A stretch of DNA of 64,000 nt from Candidatus Villigracilis vicinus (GCA_016721315.1 JADKIL010000003.1:806001-870000), one strand, 5' to 3'. Positions 51,211-60,050 are shown, counted from the first letter of the stretch. Translations and numbers: made by a program. Notes: generated by a model not told the origin, from the letters alone.

Positions 51211-51678
51211 ATGTCGAAGAAGAAAAAAAGAACGAGTAATAACAACAGCGGGGTGGTTTCCTTTTTGCGTAAACCCGCCGGGCAGGTTACTGTCGTGGCG
51301 CTTGTGGCGTTGGTGGTGTATCTGATCGCTGCCAGCTCGGGCGGCGGCACGGCTGCATCCACTCAGGCACGTGAGATCAGTGTGGATCAGGCGTATGAAA
51401 TGTATCAGGCGGGCACCTTTGTGGTGGATGTGCGCACACAAGCGGAATGGGACGAATACCATGCTCCGAATACCACGTTGATCCCATTGGATGAATTACC
51501 TGCGCGCTTGAATGAATTACCCAAAGACCGTGAGATCGTGGTGGTCTGCCGTTCGGGTAACCGCAGCCAGGAGGGACGAGACATCCTTTTGCAGGCTGGG
51601 TATAACGCCACCAGCATGGCGGGCGGTTTGAAAGAATGGTATGCCAAAGGCTACCCCATTGAAGGCGCGCCGCAATAA
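51211..51678 (+). CDS. Membrane-anchored rhodanese domain protein
   Basis: 155 residues. A Lys-rich N-terminus, one transmembrane helix (about 24-42), then a rhodanese domain outside: ISVDQAYEMYQAGTFVVDVR, EWDEYHAPNTTLIPLDEL, and the active site VVCRSGNRSQEG (catalytic Cys), ending MAGGLKEWYAKGYPIEG. It transfers sulfane sulfur or senses redox state at the cell surface. Last gene of the STAS/reductase group. Confidence 0.9.
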   Translation: MSKKKKRTSNNNSGVVSFLRKPAGQVTVVALVALVVYLIAASSGGGTAASTQAREISVDQAYEMYQAGTFVVDVRTQAEWDEYHAPNTTLIPLDELPARLNELPKDREIVVVCRSGNRSQEGRDILLQAGYNATSMAGGLKEWYAKGYPIEGAPQ

Positions 51679-51690
51679 ACAAAAAAAACA

Positions 51691-51725
51691 AAGAGCCCCG
51701 AAAGTTCTGAACTTTCGGGGCTCTT
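51691..51725 (-). terminator. Terminator of the effector cassette array
   Basis: AAGAGCCCCGAAAGT / ACTTTCGGGGCTCTT with a 5-base loop. On the minus strand it is followed by TTGTTTTTTTTG, so it ends the long minus-strand array; it also follows the rhodanese gene on plus. Confidence 0.85.
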
Positions 51726-51726
51726 C

Positions 51727-52113
51727 TTATAACCGCCCCATCCCCACGCGGACAAGGTATCCCACCCCTTCGACGGGCTCAGGGCAGGCTGCAAAACTCG
51801 CCGCAATCGCGGACACGAGTCCCGCCACAGTGCCCCATCGCATCCCCACTTGGACATTCGCCAACATGGACGCTATCCCACCGAGGAACAATACGATAAC
51901 GAGCGTAAGAACCATCACACCCGCTTCTTTGAGGATTTTGGCGCGGGCGTGTTCGGTTTCTGCGTGTTTGGTGTAGATGGTGTAGGTGGAGAAGGCTAGG
52001 CTCAGGAGCAGGGAAGTAACACCAAGAACCACACTCACTTGCGGATAAAAAAGTAGGGATAACAAAACAGCAATCAATATCGCAATTGACAATAGAGTGA
52101 CAACTTTTTTCAT
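51727..52113 (-). CDS. Small four-helix membrane protein, copy 4, with 24-base insertion
   Basis: 128 residues, four hydrophobic helices: LLSIAILIAVLLSLLFYP, VVLGVTSLLLSLAFSTYTIY, GVMVLTLVIVLFLGGIASML and GTVAGLVSAIAASFA. Paralogues follow each cassette. Between FAA and VGYLVRVG it carries eight extra residues (CPEPVEG-containing) encoded by a 24-base insertion that the other copies lack. Its C-terminus ends GMGRL instead of GMGRVIR because of a one-base deletion in a G run. It is the last gene before the array terminator. No family recognised. Confidence 0.75.
   Translation of the reverse strand: MKKVVTLLSIAILIAVLLSLLFYPQVSVVLGVTSLLLSLAFSTYTIYTKHAETEHARAKILKEAGVMVLTLVIVLFLGGIASMLANVQVGMRWGTVAGLVSAIAASFAACPEPVEGVGYLVRVGMGRL
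51766..51789. repeat. 24-base CCTTCGACGGGCTCAGGGCA element, precise insertion
   Basis: The flanks GGTATCCCAC and TGCAAAACTCGCC are contiguous in the copy at 55365 but are separated here by exactly 24 bases. The frame is kept. Confidence 0.8.
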
Positions 52114-52115
52114 TC

Positions 52116-53123
52116 TTATTTCAACTTAATCACGATAGGCTGTGCATCTTTTCGCGAAATAAATATCGTGCTGCCATCGGCAGACCAAGCCATGTATCCG
52201 TACGCAACCGCATTTTTGGGGTCAATTTCGGAGAGCCGGATTAGTTCTTTTTGTTCACCTGTGCGCCAACGCACGAGAGTTAGAACCGTATCATATACAC
52301 TATCTGTGTTGACTGGAATAGTCGCACATGGCGCAAGGTCTTTGGAGCATTTCCATTGTACTATCAACGCATATTCTCCAGTTGGATCTAGTAGACGATA
52401 TATTGCCCAATCAGGTGATTGGAAAGAGAATCCAATCGGAATGGAATACTTTGGATGCACTGGGTCATTGATGTTAAGAGATTCCAAAACCACATTATGA
52501 TTTTCTTTACTTGATGATGATATGCTAAGTTGCGCTACTGGCGCTCCCAGTTTTTGACTCCACAGCACACCCATTGCCCACATCGTGCCTCCAAAGTTTT
52601 TATCCTGACTGAAGTCATAATCTGGTAACAATGGAATGATGGTTCCATCATTCAGGTTGTAGACTCCCTTATCTGTCAGTACCTGATCAGAATTGAAAGG
52701 CGAAAACGAAGTCGCCCTGATCTCATAGCGCCTGAAGGTATTATCCCGCAGGTCAAATATGTAGGTTGCGTAACCCACCGGTTCTCTACTGGCTTCGTAG
52801 TGCTGTGCCAGCATCCCTAAATAATGACCATCAAAAGACCAGAAGCCACTATCGTCCAAAATATCATGGCTATCCTTGTCAATTATTCCATAGAGATGAA
52901 GGTCTTCCTTTTCTCCAGATTCTAATCTGGCTACATAGTCATTGCCAATTAAAACAGTATTGCCGTCTGGATTAAGAACCAATGACGTGCGCAGACGTTT
53001 TTCTTTATCTGTTAATTCAAACTGCGCGATATAGTATGAACTCACTTGCGGAAAGCGTGGGGCACAGCCCGTCAAAAAAAATAATGCACAAACAAGAATT
53101 ACGAAGAGGCATGTTTTTTTCAT
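52116..53123 (-). CDS. Cassette 4 lipoprotein, candidate immunity protein
   Basis: 335 residues from ATG 53123. Signal peptide with lipobox LTGC (Cys about 19), then a propeller-like soluble part (FWSFDGHYLGMLAQHY, MAWSADGSTIFISRKD). Its ATG overlaps the TGA of the transglycosylase-like effector by 4 bases (ATGA), so it is translationally coupled. Each cassette has an unrelated lipoprotein at this place, hence the immunity guess; the sequence does not prove it. It could also be an adaptor or receptor. Confidence 0.72.
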   Translation of the reverse strand: MKKTCLFVILVCALFFLTGCAPRFPQVSSYYIAQFELTDKEKRLRTSLVLNPDGNTVLIGNDYVARLESGEKEDLHLYGIIDKDSHDILDDSGFWSFDGHYLGMLAQHYEASREPVGYATYIFDLRDNTFRRYEIRATSFSPFNSDQVLTDKGVYNLNDGTIIPLLPDYDFSQDKNFGGTMWAMGVLWSQKLGAPVAQLSISSSSKENHNVVLESLNINDPVHPKYSIPIGFSFQSPDWAIYRLLDPTGEYALIVQWKCSKDLAPCATIPVNTDSVYDTVLTLVRWRTGEQKELIRLSEIDPKNAVAYGYMAWSADGSTIFISRKDAQPIVIKLK

Positions 53124-55135
53124 TCTTTGCATTCTCCTGTATTAGGATCGGTCTGTACGGGTTGAATAACGCAATTATTTCCGCCATTACCATAGCAAGC
53201 AGCGTTATCCGGGTATACAACAGCCTGACACCAATTTGAAGTGTAAATAGTTTTACCTTGTTCCAGCGTATCGGTCACATCAGCCCATGTAATAGCTTGT
53301 CCGTTTGAGTTATTCAAGGTGTCCACAACAGCATGCCCTATGCCATCCGCACCGCCGTTATAGGCAGCTATTATGATTTTATACTTCACATCTTGCGGGA
53401 TGAGATTCCATGCATCAGGATTCACTTCGTTGTAAATTTTCTGCTGTAAATAACCTGAATTATATTCATTAATTGCCGCCGCGATTTGAATGGAGGTGAA
53501 TCCTTCGTCAATCATGGCTGCTCCTGTTGTACAGCCAAGTATGGATGTGTCTGAAGGAAGGCATTGTCCATCCACCATTCGTAAGGCAAGGGCGTTGAAA
53601 TCAGCGTACGACGGATCGTTTTTAAGAGCTTTGTAATATGCGGAGTACGAAGCATATAGTGGCAGTCCTTTCCCATCAAAAAAAGGCGGCAATGCCTGAG
53701 AAGCATGGTTGCAGCCCCCATAGCCTGCTTGTGGGCACGGTCCGCCATTATTGATATACAGCGCCACTATTTTTTCTAACATATCTTCTGGAGCGCCACC
53801 AAGCACATTGGCGATTTCTCCACTTCCTATTTGCATTAGACCGGGATAACTATTCCGACAATACTTTGTCGGAGCGTCTGGACATGGTCCGCCAGGATCA
53901 GGTGCACCATTAGATTCGACCAACATTTGTCCTTTAAGTATAGCTGGGTCAAGCCCGTATATTTGCGCTTGCTTCAAAATCTCCTGGTTGTAATAATTTT
54001 GCCAAACAATAAGCGCCTTGGCATCCATATTTAACGCATTAATTTGTTCTTCCGTATAGTGCAAATCCCTGAGGAGATATTGATTGTAAAACTCCTCATA
54101 TGCCTGATCAGTAAGGTTATATTCATTAATCCATCCAACTAAAAAGGGCATTGCGTAACTATTATCAGGTAAAAACGCAGAGTTTAATTGTTTTAGCAGA
54201 TCAGGTGTCACCGCTGGCGGGACAACCGTCGCTGTCTCGGTCTGAACAGCAGTCGGCGGACAAAGTGTATTCGTTGGTGTTGCCGTATTTCCCGGCACCC
54301 CACCCCCACAAGCAGACAAGAGCATTCCCAACATCAACATTCCCACCAGAACGCCATACACGCGCTTCTTCCTGCTCGTCGTTAACCAGCCGGTGATCGG
54401 AAGGGAGAACATCCCTGCAAAATTTACTAGCGATGAAACTGGCGGGGTGAAGACCGGCGACCCATAACAATCAATGTAATAGACCGTTCCTGCTATCGTT
54501 GCAGTCGTCACAACAGCGGCAGTCCCCCATGCCACTATGGGATTCTCCTGAAATACTGTTTTTACAGGCTCAACGATATTTTCATTTACCCACGTCACTA
54601 CAGGCTGGATATAAGGTTTGTACACCTTCTCATTCCAAAAGGTTATGACAGGCTGAATAATGTTTTCCTGCACCCATTGGGTTGCTGGTTGGATATAAGG
54701 CTCGTAAATCTTTTCATTCCAAAAAGTTGTTACAGGTTCGACTATTTTTTCTTGTATAAAAGTTTTTGTGTTTTCCCAAGCCTTCTGCAACCAAGTCTTA
54801 TTTTCTTCTTCACTATCCTGTTTCCCCTTCGCCACGGACGCTACCCCTGCCCACCGCGCCGCACCAACAGCGTTCTGCTTGGCTTGCTCTTGTTTTTTGT
54901 ATTCCTCCGCAATTGCCACGGCATTCCGCTCCCCTGCCCGTTGAGCTTCCAATGCCTTCTGGCGTTCATACTCTGCATTACTCTCCTGCCGCGCAATGTA
55001 CCCCGCCGTCTGCTTATACGCGGACAGCTTCTCTTCCTGGGTCATGTCTGCCTGTGCTGCTTTGGCAATGGCAGCCTGTGCTTTCGCATTCTGTTCTGCC
55101 TGCAAGGCTCCCACAATGCGCTTCTCCTGCATCAT
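53120..55135 (-). CDS. Cassette 4 effector with lytic transglycosylase-like domain
   Basis: 671 residues from the MMQEKRIVGALQ start. Conserved module to about residue 20, an Ala/Gln/Glu helical linker to about 120, then three repeats of WxxExIxxPVxxFWNEKxYxPY (about 120-205). A hydrophobic helix (about 208-228) and a second one ending in a lipobox-like LLSACGG follow. The C-terminal region (about 375-640) resembles SLT lytic transglycosylases: PAILKGQMLVESNGAPDPGG (Glu), YPGLMQIGSGE and IIIAAYNGGADG. It would cleave peptidoglycan. The true N-terminus may extend upstream through the conserved module. Confidence 0.78.
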   Translation of the reverse strand: MMQEKRIVGALQAEQNAKAQAAIAKAAQADMTQEEKLSAYKQTAGYIARQESNAEYERQKALEAQRAGERNAVAIAEEYKKQEQAKQNAVGAARWAGVASVAKGKQDSEEENKTWLQKAWENTKTFIQEKIVEPVTTFWNEKIYEPYIQPATQWVQENIIQPVITFWNEKVYKPYIQPVVTWVNENIVEPVKTVFQENPIVAWGTAAVVTTATIAGTVYYIDCYGSPVFTPPVSSLVNFAGMFSLPITGWLTTSRKKRVYGVLVGMLMLGMLLSACGGGVPGNTATPTNTLCPPTAVQTETATVVPPAVTPDLLKQLNSAFLPDNSYAMPFLVGWINEYNLTDQAYEEFYNQYLLRDLHYTEEQINALNMDAKALIVWQNYYNQEILKQAQIYGLDPAILKGQMLVESNGAPDPGGPCPDAPTKYCRNSYPGLMQIGSGEIANVLGGAPEDMLEKIVALYINNGGPCPQAGYGGCNHASQALPPFFDGKGLPLYASYSAYYKALKNDPSYADFNALALRMVDGQCLPSDTSILGCTTGAAMIDEGFTSIQIAAAINEYNSGYLQQKIYNEVNPDAWNLIPQDVKYKIIIAAYNGGADGIGHAVVDTLNNSNGQAITWADVTDTLEQGKTIYTSNWCQAVVYPDNAACYGNGGNNCVIQPVQTDPNTGECKE

Positions 55136-55327
55136 GGCTTGGTACGCCTTGCGTCCCGCATTCGTCCTGCCGCCGCCATCTCCTCCTTCATCCCCGCCAC
55201 CGCTGTTTCGCAGGGCGGCGAGACGCGCCGCTTCCTCCTCCGCTCGCTTGCGCTGCCACTCCGCCAGGGTCGCTCCCAGCAGGGCGGTCGCGGCTCCGCC
55301 CCATAGGATGTTCGCATTGGAGATGTG
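55076..55327 (-). repeat. Conserved cassette module, copy 4
   Basis: Encodes, in the effector frame, NILWGGAATALLGATLAEWQ, a basic/acidic helix, a Gly/Asp-rich hinge, AGRKAYQAMMQEKRIVGALQ and AEQNAKAQ. It is bounded upstream by the TAG stop of the membrane-protein gene in the same frame. No ATG, GTG or TTG lies between that stop and the MM codons. Confidence 0.85.
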
Positions 55328-55664
55328 CTACCTTATAACCCGCCCCATCCCCACGCGGACAAGGTATCCCACTGCAAAACTCGCCGCAATCGCGGACACG
55401 AGTCCAGCCACCTCGCCCCATCGCATCCCCACTTGGACATTCGCCAGCATGGACGCTATCCCACCGAGAAACAATACGATAACGAGCGTGAGCACCATCA
55501 CGCCCACTTCTTTGAGGATTTTGGCGCGGGCGTGTTTGGTATAGATGGTATAGGTCGAGAGGGCGAGGCTGAGAAGCAAAGAGAGTATCCCTACCATTGT
55601 GCTGGCGGATGAAAAAAAACACAAGCGATAACAGTGTGAAGATTAATATTGAAATAGAAATCAT
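55328..55664 (-). pseudogene. Small four-helix membrane protein, copy 3, frameshifted
   Basis: An ATG at 55664 overlaps the stop of the cassette 3 lipoprotein and opens MISISILIFTLLSLVFF. An eight-base T run (plus-strand A run 55612-55619), one base too long, shifts the frame. The rest continues as MVGILSLLLSLALSTYTIY to GMGRVIR. With a 7-base run it matches copy 4 throughout. A homopolymer miscall or real decay. Confidence 0.7.
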
Positions 55665-56170
55665 TGACAGGCTGGTATCCAATCTAAACACCAAGTCAAA
55701 TCAAACTTATGAAAGAGGTCTGTTGGGTCAAGCCAATTTGGCGACTCTATATCATGTTGCTGAATATAGTCTTGAAAATCACTCTCTTTTTCAAAACCCG
55801 TTTCTATCTTTTCTTTCGGTATTATGACAAACCAATGAAAATACACCCTGTTAACTGTGGGATTGGTATATGGTGTATACGCCAAAATTATTTCATCCTC
55901 GATTGCAATCTTACTCACATTTCTGATGCCCCCATAATCAATATTTCTCTCTTCTGGGGGTAATTGAAAACCAATCCACCAGCCGGCATCATCATCTGAC
56001 AATCTTTCCACCTCATAAGGTTTGATAAGCGGAAATCGTGCAAGGTCAAAATCACCTCCATCTGTGTAAAATGAATCTTCGTTAAGATAAGCGATTACAT
56101 TGCATGCTGAAAGAAATAAACCAAGCCAAATACCTATCAAACTAAAATAAAGAAACCGTCTGAAGTTCAT
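55661..56170 (-). CDS. Cassette 3 lipoprotein, candidate immunity protein
   Basis: 169 residues from ATG 56170, which overlaps the effector TGA (ATGA). Signal peptide with lipobox LSAC (Cys about 23), then a soluble domain with WWIGFQLPPEERNIDYGGIR and FHWFVIIPKEKIETGFEKES. A/T-rich. No family recognised. Immunity role inferred from position and coupling only. Confidence 0.7.
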   Translation of the reverse strand: MNFRRFLYFSLIGIWLGLFLSACNVIAYLNEDSFYTDGGDFDLARFPLIKPYEVERLSDDDAGWWIGFQLPPEERNIDYGGIRNVSKIAIEDEIILAYTPYTNPTVNRVYFHWFVIIPKEKIETGFEKESDFQDYIQQHDIESPNWLDPTDLFHKFDLTWCLDWIPACQ

Positions 56171-57432
56171 TTTATTGTTCTCTCCCATCTTGCAGATACA
56201 GCCATGTCAGGGTTACCGCCATAATAAATATGATATGGAATACCTAACACAAGACAGGCTACGTTATAAGCAAATGGACGGTTTTTCCAATCAGGAATTA
56301 AGTCAAGTTGATCTGTGAGTTCATAAGAAATTGTAATTTCGCCATCTTCACTCACATTAACTTCGGAGCTTATCGTTGCATTCCGCAACATCCAAGTGAG
56401 TTCATCTCCTGCAACAGCCCATGTTTCAGGGTATTCCATATATGAATTAATGAAATTATAGGGAAACATCCCGGTAAAAAGTTTTATGCCTTGCACCCAC
56501 GCTTTATCCTTTTTAGATGTTTCTCCCCCAAAATGAATAGACCTTAATTCATCATTGGAAATATCAATATAAACATCGGGGTTATAAGAAAAAGCTCTTT
56601 CCTTATAGTCTGGTTGTAATTTCACCAACCGTTTCACTTCATTTTCATAAGCAGAGTACGCAGATTTGCTGGCAATGATTTTATCAAGGGCTGGTCCAGT
56701 TATATTAGCATGGTCGCTCTGCAACAGGGAAAGTTGTAACAATCCCCAAATATTGTCGGCGTTATTGTCTACTCCCAACTGATTGGCAAGCCACTGTCTG
56801 GGACCATGACCCATGAATGCTATTGCACCTTGCGGTCCTGTATATCCTGCATCTTTTCCATAATACCATTTCTGAAAATTATCGATAGCAGTTACTGCAT
56901 TGTTTGCAGGCTGATATATATTGACCTGAGCCCAATGCTTAAGATCAGTTACTTTTTTGTTAATTGTTTCACTTGCTTGTGTAGTCAAAATTCTCAACCA
57001 CTCAGGGAAAATATTAAATCCTGGCGGACCATCCCCCTGAACAGACAACAATCCTCCCCCGCCCACATTCTTCGGTGACAGGACGCTCCCCGCAGCAGAC
57101 ATACTCGCACTCCAAAGTGCGGATAGCAAATTCCCATTCGCCTCCTCACTCTCTTGCTTCGCCTGTGCCACGGACGCTACTCCTGCCCACCGATTTCCCT
57201 CCACACTCTGTTGCACCAACTGCTGAACTTTCACTTCATTAATCGGAGCACGATCCTCGTTCTTCGCAATCAACTTCTCGCGGTTAGACTGCGCCTGCAT
57301 TATTTGATTCACCTTTGCTATATCAATTGGCACATGGTCTTCGTTCTTGGCGATCAACTCTGCCTTTGCAGCCTGTGCTTTCGCATTCTGTTCTGCCTGC
57401 AAGGCTCCCACAATGCGCTTCTCCTGCATCAT
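56167..57432 (-). CDS. Cassette 3 effector, unknown C-terminal domain
   Basis: 421 residues. MMQEKRIVGALQ module, then AKAELIAKNEDHVPIDIAKV and NREKLIAKNEDRAPINEVKV, an internal repeat shared with cassette 2, and NRWAGVASVAQAKQES, shared with cassettes 2 and 4. From about 145 the sequence is unique: FPEWLRILTTQASETINKKV, PQGAIAFMGHGPRQWLANQL and a C-terminal IPYHIYYGGNPDMAVSARW. It has no recognised catalytic motif. A/T-rich C-terminus on a G/C-rich module suggests replacement of the tip by transfer. Confidence 0.75.
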   Translation of the reverse strand: MMQEKRIVGALQAEQNAKAQAAKAELIAKNEDHVPIDIAKVNQIMQAQSNREKLIAKNEDRAPINEVKVQQLVQQSVEGNRWAGVASVAQAKQESEEANGNLLSALWSASMSAAGSVLSPKNVGGGGLLSVQGDGPPGFNIFPEWLRILTTQASETINKKVTDLKHWAQVNIYQPANNAVTAIDNFQKWYYGKDAGYTGPQGAIAFMGHGPRQWLANQLGVDNNADNIWGLLQLSLLQSDHANITGPALDKIIASKSAYSAYENEVKRLVKLQPDYKERAFSYNPDVYIDISNDELRSIHFGGETSKKDKAWVQGIKLFTGMFPYNFINSYMEYPETWAVAGDELTWMLRNATISSEVNVSEDGEITISYELTDQLDLIPDWKNRPFAYNVACLVLGIPYHIYYGGNPDMAVSARWERTIK

Positions 57433-57624
57433 GGCTTGGTACGCCTTGCGTCCCGCATTCGTCCTGCCACCACCATCTCCTCCTTCATCCCCGCCGCCAC
57501 TGTTTCGCAGGGCGGCGAGACGCGCCGCTTCCTCTTCTGCCCGCTTGCGCTGCCACTCCGCCAGGGTCGCTCCCAGCAGGGCGGTCGCTGCCCCACCCCA
57601 CAGGATGTTCGCATTGGAGATGGG
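57373..57624 (-). repeat. Conserved cassette module, copy 3
   Basis: Aligned with copy 4, substitutions lie in Gly, Ser, Arg, Ala, Glu and Leu codons and are all silent in the effector frame, except the first codon after the TAG (CCC against CAC). Confidence 0.85.
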
Positions 57625-57897
57625 CTACCTTATAACCCGCCCCATCCCCACGCGGACAAGGTATCCCACCGCAAAGCTCGCCGCAATCGCGGACACGAGT
57701 CCCGCCACGGTGCCCCACCTCATACTAACATGGACATTCGCCAACATGGCAGCAATCCCACCCAGGAAAAGGATGATTATGAGCGTGAAAACCATCACTC
57801 CCACTTCTTTGAGAATTTTGGCACGGGCGTGTCCGGTCCTTTTGTGGGTTTGGTAAATGGTGTAGATGGAGAGGGTGAGGGTGGGCAAGGCAAGCAT
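57625..57897 (-). pseudogene. Small four-helix membrane protein, copy 2, 5' end degraded
   Basis: The C-terminal two thirds (LSIYTIYQTHKRTGHARAKI to GMGRVIR) match the other copies. The expected N-terminus, starting at the ATG that overlaps the cassette 2 lipoprotein stop (58028), is broken by stops and frame changes, leaving only an internal ATG at 57897. Confidence 0.65.
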
Positions 57898-58024
57898 ATA
57901 CTCAGTATTGGCTGGTGGAAAGAAAAGTCACATAGAGCAAGGTAACGTAACAAGCAAGAGTAGGCGTCTAGGAAAGTTCTTTCCTTATCAAGTGCGCTTA
58001 TTCAGATAACCATATCGTAGTTTG

Positions 58025-58711
58025 TCATGGCAATACCGGATACTTCTTATCAACATCGCCATAACCGGCCCACCTGTATCCATATTTTTCGAGATCGTCG
58101 CGGGTTACAACATTTTTTTCTATGGCTTCAATCGAGTTGAAAAAACTCATTTCAACTATTTCGCTTTGCGGAACTAAGTCTCTTTCGACAAACAACCCTG
58201 ACTCCATTTGATGAAGAAGCGCCACAGCTTCTTTTTCGTAAATAATTATCAATATAGAACCATTATGCCCTAACCCTGGATAAATCCAGTCTGGCTCACC
58301 CAAAATCTCGATCACCTCATTCAAAGTTATATACAATTTATGAGAGAAGCTTATCTCAACAACCATATCCTCGACAATAAAAAAATTGATTTTTTGCCCA
58401 TACTGAGAATAAAGATAAATACTAACTATGTCATCCCAATTACCCAATCCTTCATCATGATCGATGATCGAATCGTTATTTTTCTCAATCGAATATAGTA
58501 TCGTCATTAATTCCTGTTTCGATGTCTCACCAGGAATCACTCCTTCCCAGCAAGGCGGCAGACAAGTAATATTTTTCAATATGGACTCCCCCCTGTCTTC
58601 ACTGTTTTCCTGCAGAGGGGATGTTACAAGACACCCTGTCGAAAAGATGTAAGTTACCAATAAAACAGACAACTTTAGTAGTTTGAAAAAGGGGTTATGT
58701 TTTTTTTTCAT
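58025..58711 (-). CDS. Cassette 2 lipoprotein, candidate immunity protein
   Basis: 228 residues from ATG 58711 (MKKKHNPFFKLLKLSVLLVT), with lipobox STGC (Cys about 27). An earlier ATG overlaps the effector end. The soluble part begins CLPPCWEGVIPGETSKQELM, a C-L-P-C-W-x-G-I/V-x-P-G-x-T motif that looks like a lipoprotein family rather than a one-off. It contains SFSHKLYITLNEVIEILGEP. Tightly coupled to the zinc-protease-like effector. Immunity role inferred only. Confidence 0.72.
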   Translation of the reverse strand: MKKKHNPFFKLLKLSVLLVTYIFSTGCLVTSPLQENSEDRGESILKNITCLPPCWEGVIPGETSKQELMTILYSIEKNNDSIIDHDEGLGNWDDIVSIYLYSQYGQKINFFIVEDMVVEISFSHKLYITLNEVIEILGEPDWIYPGLGHNGSILIIIYEKEAVALLHQMESGLFVERDLVPQSEIVEMSFFNSIEAIEKNVVTRDDLEKYGYRWAGYGDVDKKYPVLP

Positions 58712-58712
58712 A

Positions 58713-60050
58713 TTAAGGTAATCGTAAAGTTTCATCATTAATTACATCCACGAACCATTGTTTCACGTCCGATGTCGGAATTGTACCAGGATCATTAATC
58801 AATGCATCGAATCCCTCTGCAAAATAATCTGCTGTAGAGTTGTTTCCATAATCTTTGTTGAAACCGTTTATCCATTCATATGCGTCAGGTATTCGGTCTC
58901 GACCAGTGTTAGCTGTCATTCGAGTTGAGTTTAATTGCACTATATCTCCGCCAATGAATGTATTCAAATCATCTGCCGCTCCATTGACAATACCTATAAT
59001 AGGTTTATTGTTTATCAAACTAATAAGCACTGCGCGAAAATCAACATGCCCAGTTGCTATATCCCAGACATGTCCAAACTCATGGGTAAGTGGCATGATC
59101 TTTGGGTCTTTCTCGTATATCTTTTCGTAAGAATTCTCCCAATTTTGGGGTAGCAAGATAATCGATTTCCCAAAAGGAGACAAAATCTTTGGCAAAGGCA
59201 ACGTCCAAGGTTGATCCATCTTAAAAAATGTGGACCATTTCATGATGAGGACATCGGACATATATCTGTCCATCCAATCGCTTCCGTATCCTCCATTAAT
59301 CACATCAATTTTAGTTTCGATATTGTTTCCCGTGTCTGCGATATAGGCAAGTTCTTTCTGAGAAAAGTTCCCGATTGGCGTCCATCCATATTCATTGCGA
59401 ATTGTTTTCCAGGTGTCATATTGTTGATATTCATTCTTAACAGTTGTCACTACTTTGGTTACGGTATTCTTCACGGGCTGAACCACATGGTCATTTACCC
59501 ATGTCTTTGTATCTTCCCATTTTTGAATTATAGCTTTCTTTGTATCTTCATACTTATTTTGTATGGCAATAGCGGTATTGATTACAAATTTTTTAACTGT
59601 CGTCACAATTTTTGTATAGGTATCCTTAACCGGCTGAACAATATGGTCGTTTGTCCATAATTTTATATCTTCCCATGTTTGTTCGACTTTCTCCCACCAT
59701 GTAGGCGGATCATCCGTCCTTATAGGCGTCGCAAGTGCCTTTACTCCGCCAGTATTTTTCTTTTCTGTCTCTTGCTTCGCCTGCGCCACGGACGCCACTC
59801 CCGCCCACCGATTTGCCTCCACACTCTGTTGCACCAACTGCTCGACTTTCTTCATATCAATCGGAGCACGATCCTCGTTCTTCGCAATCAACTTCTCGCG
59901 GTTAGACTGCGCCTGCATTATTTGATTCACCTTTGCTATATCAATCGGCGCACGGTCTTCGTTCTTGGCGATCAACTCTGCCTTTGCAACTTGCGCCTTC
60001 GCATTCTGTTCTGCCTGCAAGGCTCCCACAATGCGCTTCTCCTGCATCAT
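58713..60050 (-). CDS. Cassette 2 effector with HEFGH zinc-protease motif
   Basis: 445 residues. MMQEKRIVGALQ module, two NREKLIAKNEDRAPID-type repeats, NRWAGVASVAQAKQET, then WTNDHIVQPVKDTYTKIVTT and WVNDHVVQPVKNTVTKVVTT linker repeats (about 130-225). From about 240 a unique domain contains KIMPLTHEFGHVWDIATGHV, an HExxH-like zincin site, and a later Glu-rich STADYFAEGFDALI that could supply the third ligand. A metalloprotease-like toxin tip is the best guess. A/T-rich. Confidence 0.78.
   Translation of the reverse strand: MMQEKRIVGALQAEQNAKAQVAKAELIAKNEDRAPIDIAKVNQIMQAQSNREKLIAKNEDRAPIDMKKVEQLVQQSVEANRWAGVASVAQAKQETEKKNTGGVKALATPIRTDDPPTWWEKVEQTWEDIKLWTNDHIVQPVKDTYTKIVTTVKKFVINTAIAIQNKYEDTKKAIIQKWEDTKTWVNDHVVQPVKNTVTKVVTTVKNEYQQYDTWKTIRNEYGWTPIGNFSQKELAYIADTGNNIETKIDVINGGYGSDWMDRYMSDVLIMKWSTFFKMDQPWTLPLPKILSPFGKSIILLPQNWENSYEKIYEKDPKIMPLTHEFGHVWDIATGHVDFRAVLISLINNKPIIGIVNGAADDLNTFIGGDIVQLNSTRMTANTGRDRIPDAYEWINGFNKDYGNNSTADYFAEGFDALINDPGTIPTSDVKQWFVDVINDETLRLP

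Noticed and set aside
55132..55317. 61-codon frame starting MRTSYGAEPRPPCW, repeated ahead of each effector
   Set aside because: Differences between copies are silent in the effector frame but change residues in this one, so the effector frame is the coding one.
54677..55544. Long plus-strand frames opposite the cassette modules
   Set aside because: Antisense shadows of the G/C-rich module and membrane-protein gene, Cys/Arg/Ser-rich with no recognisable fold.
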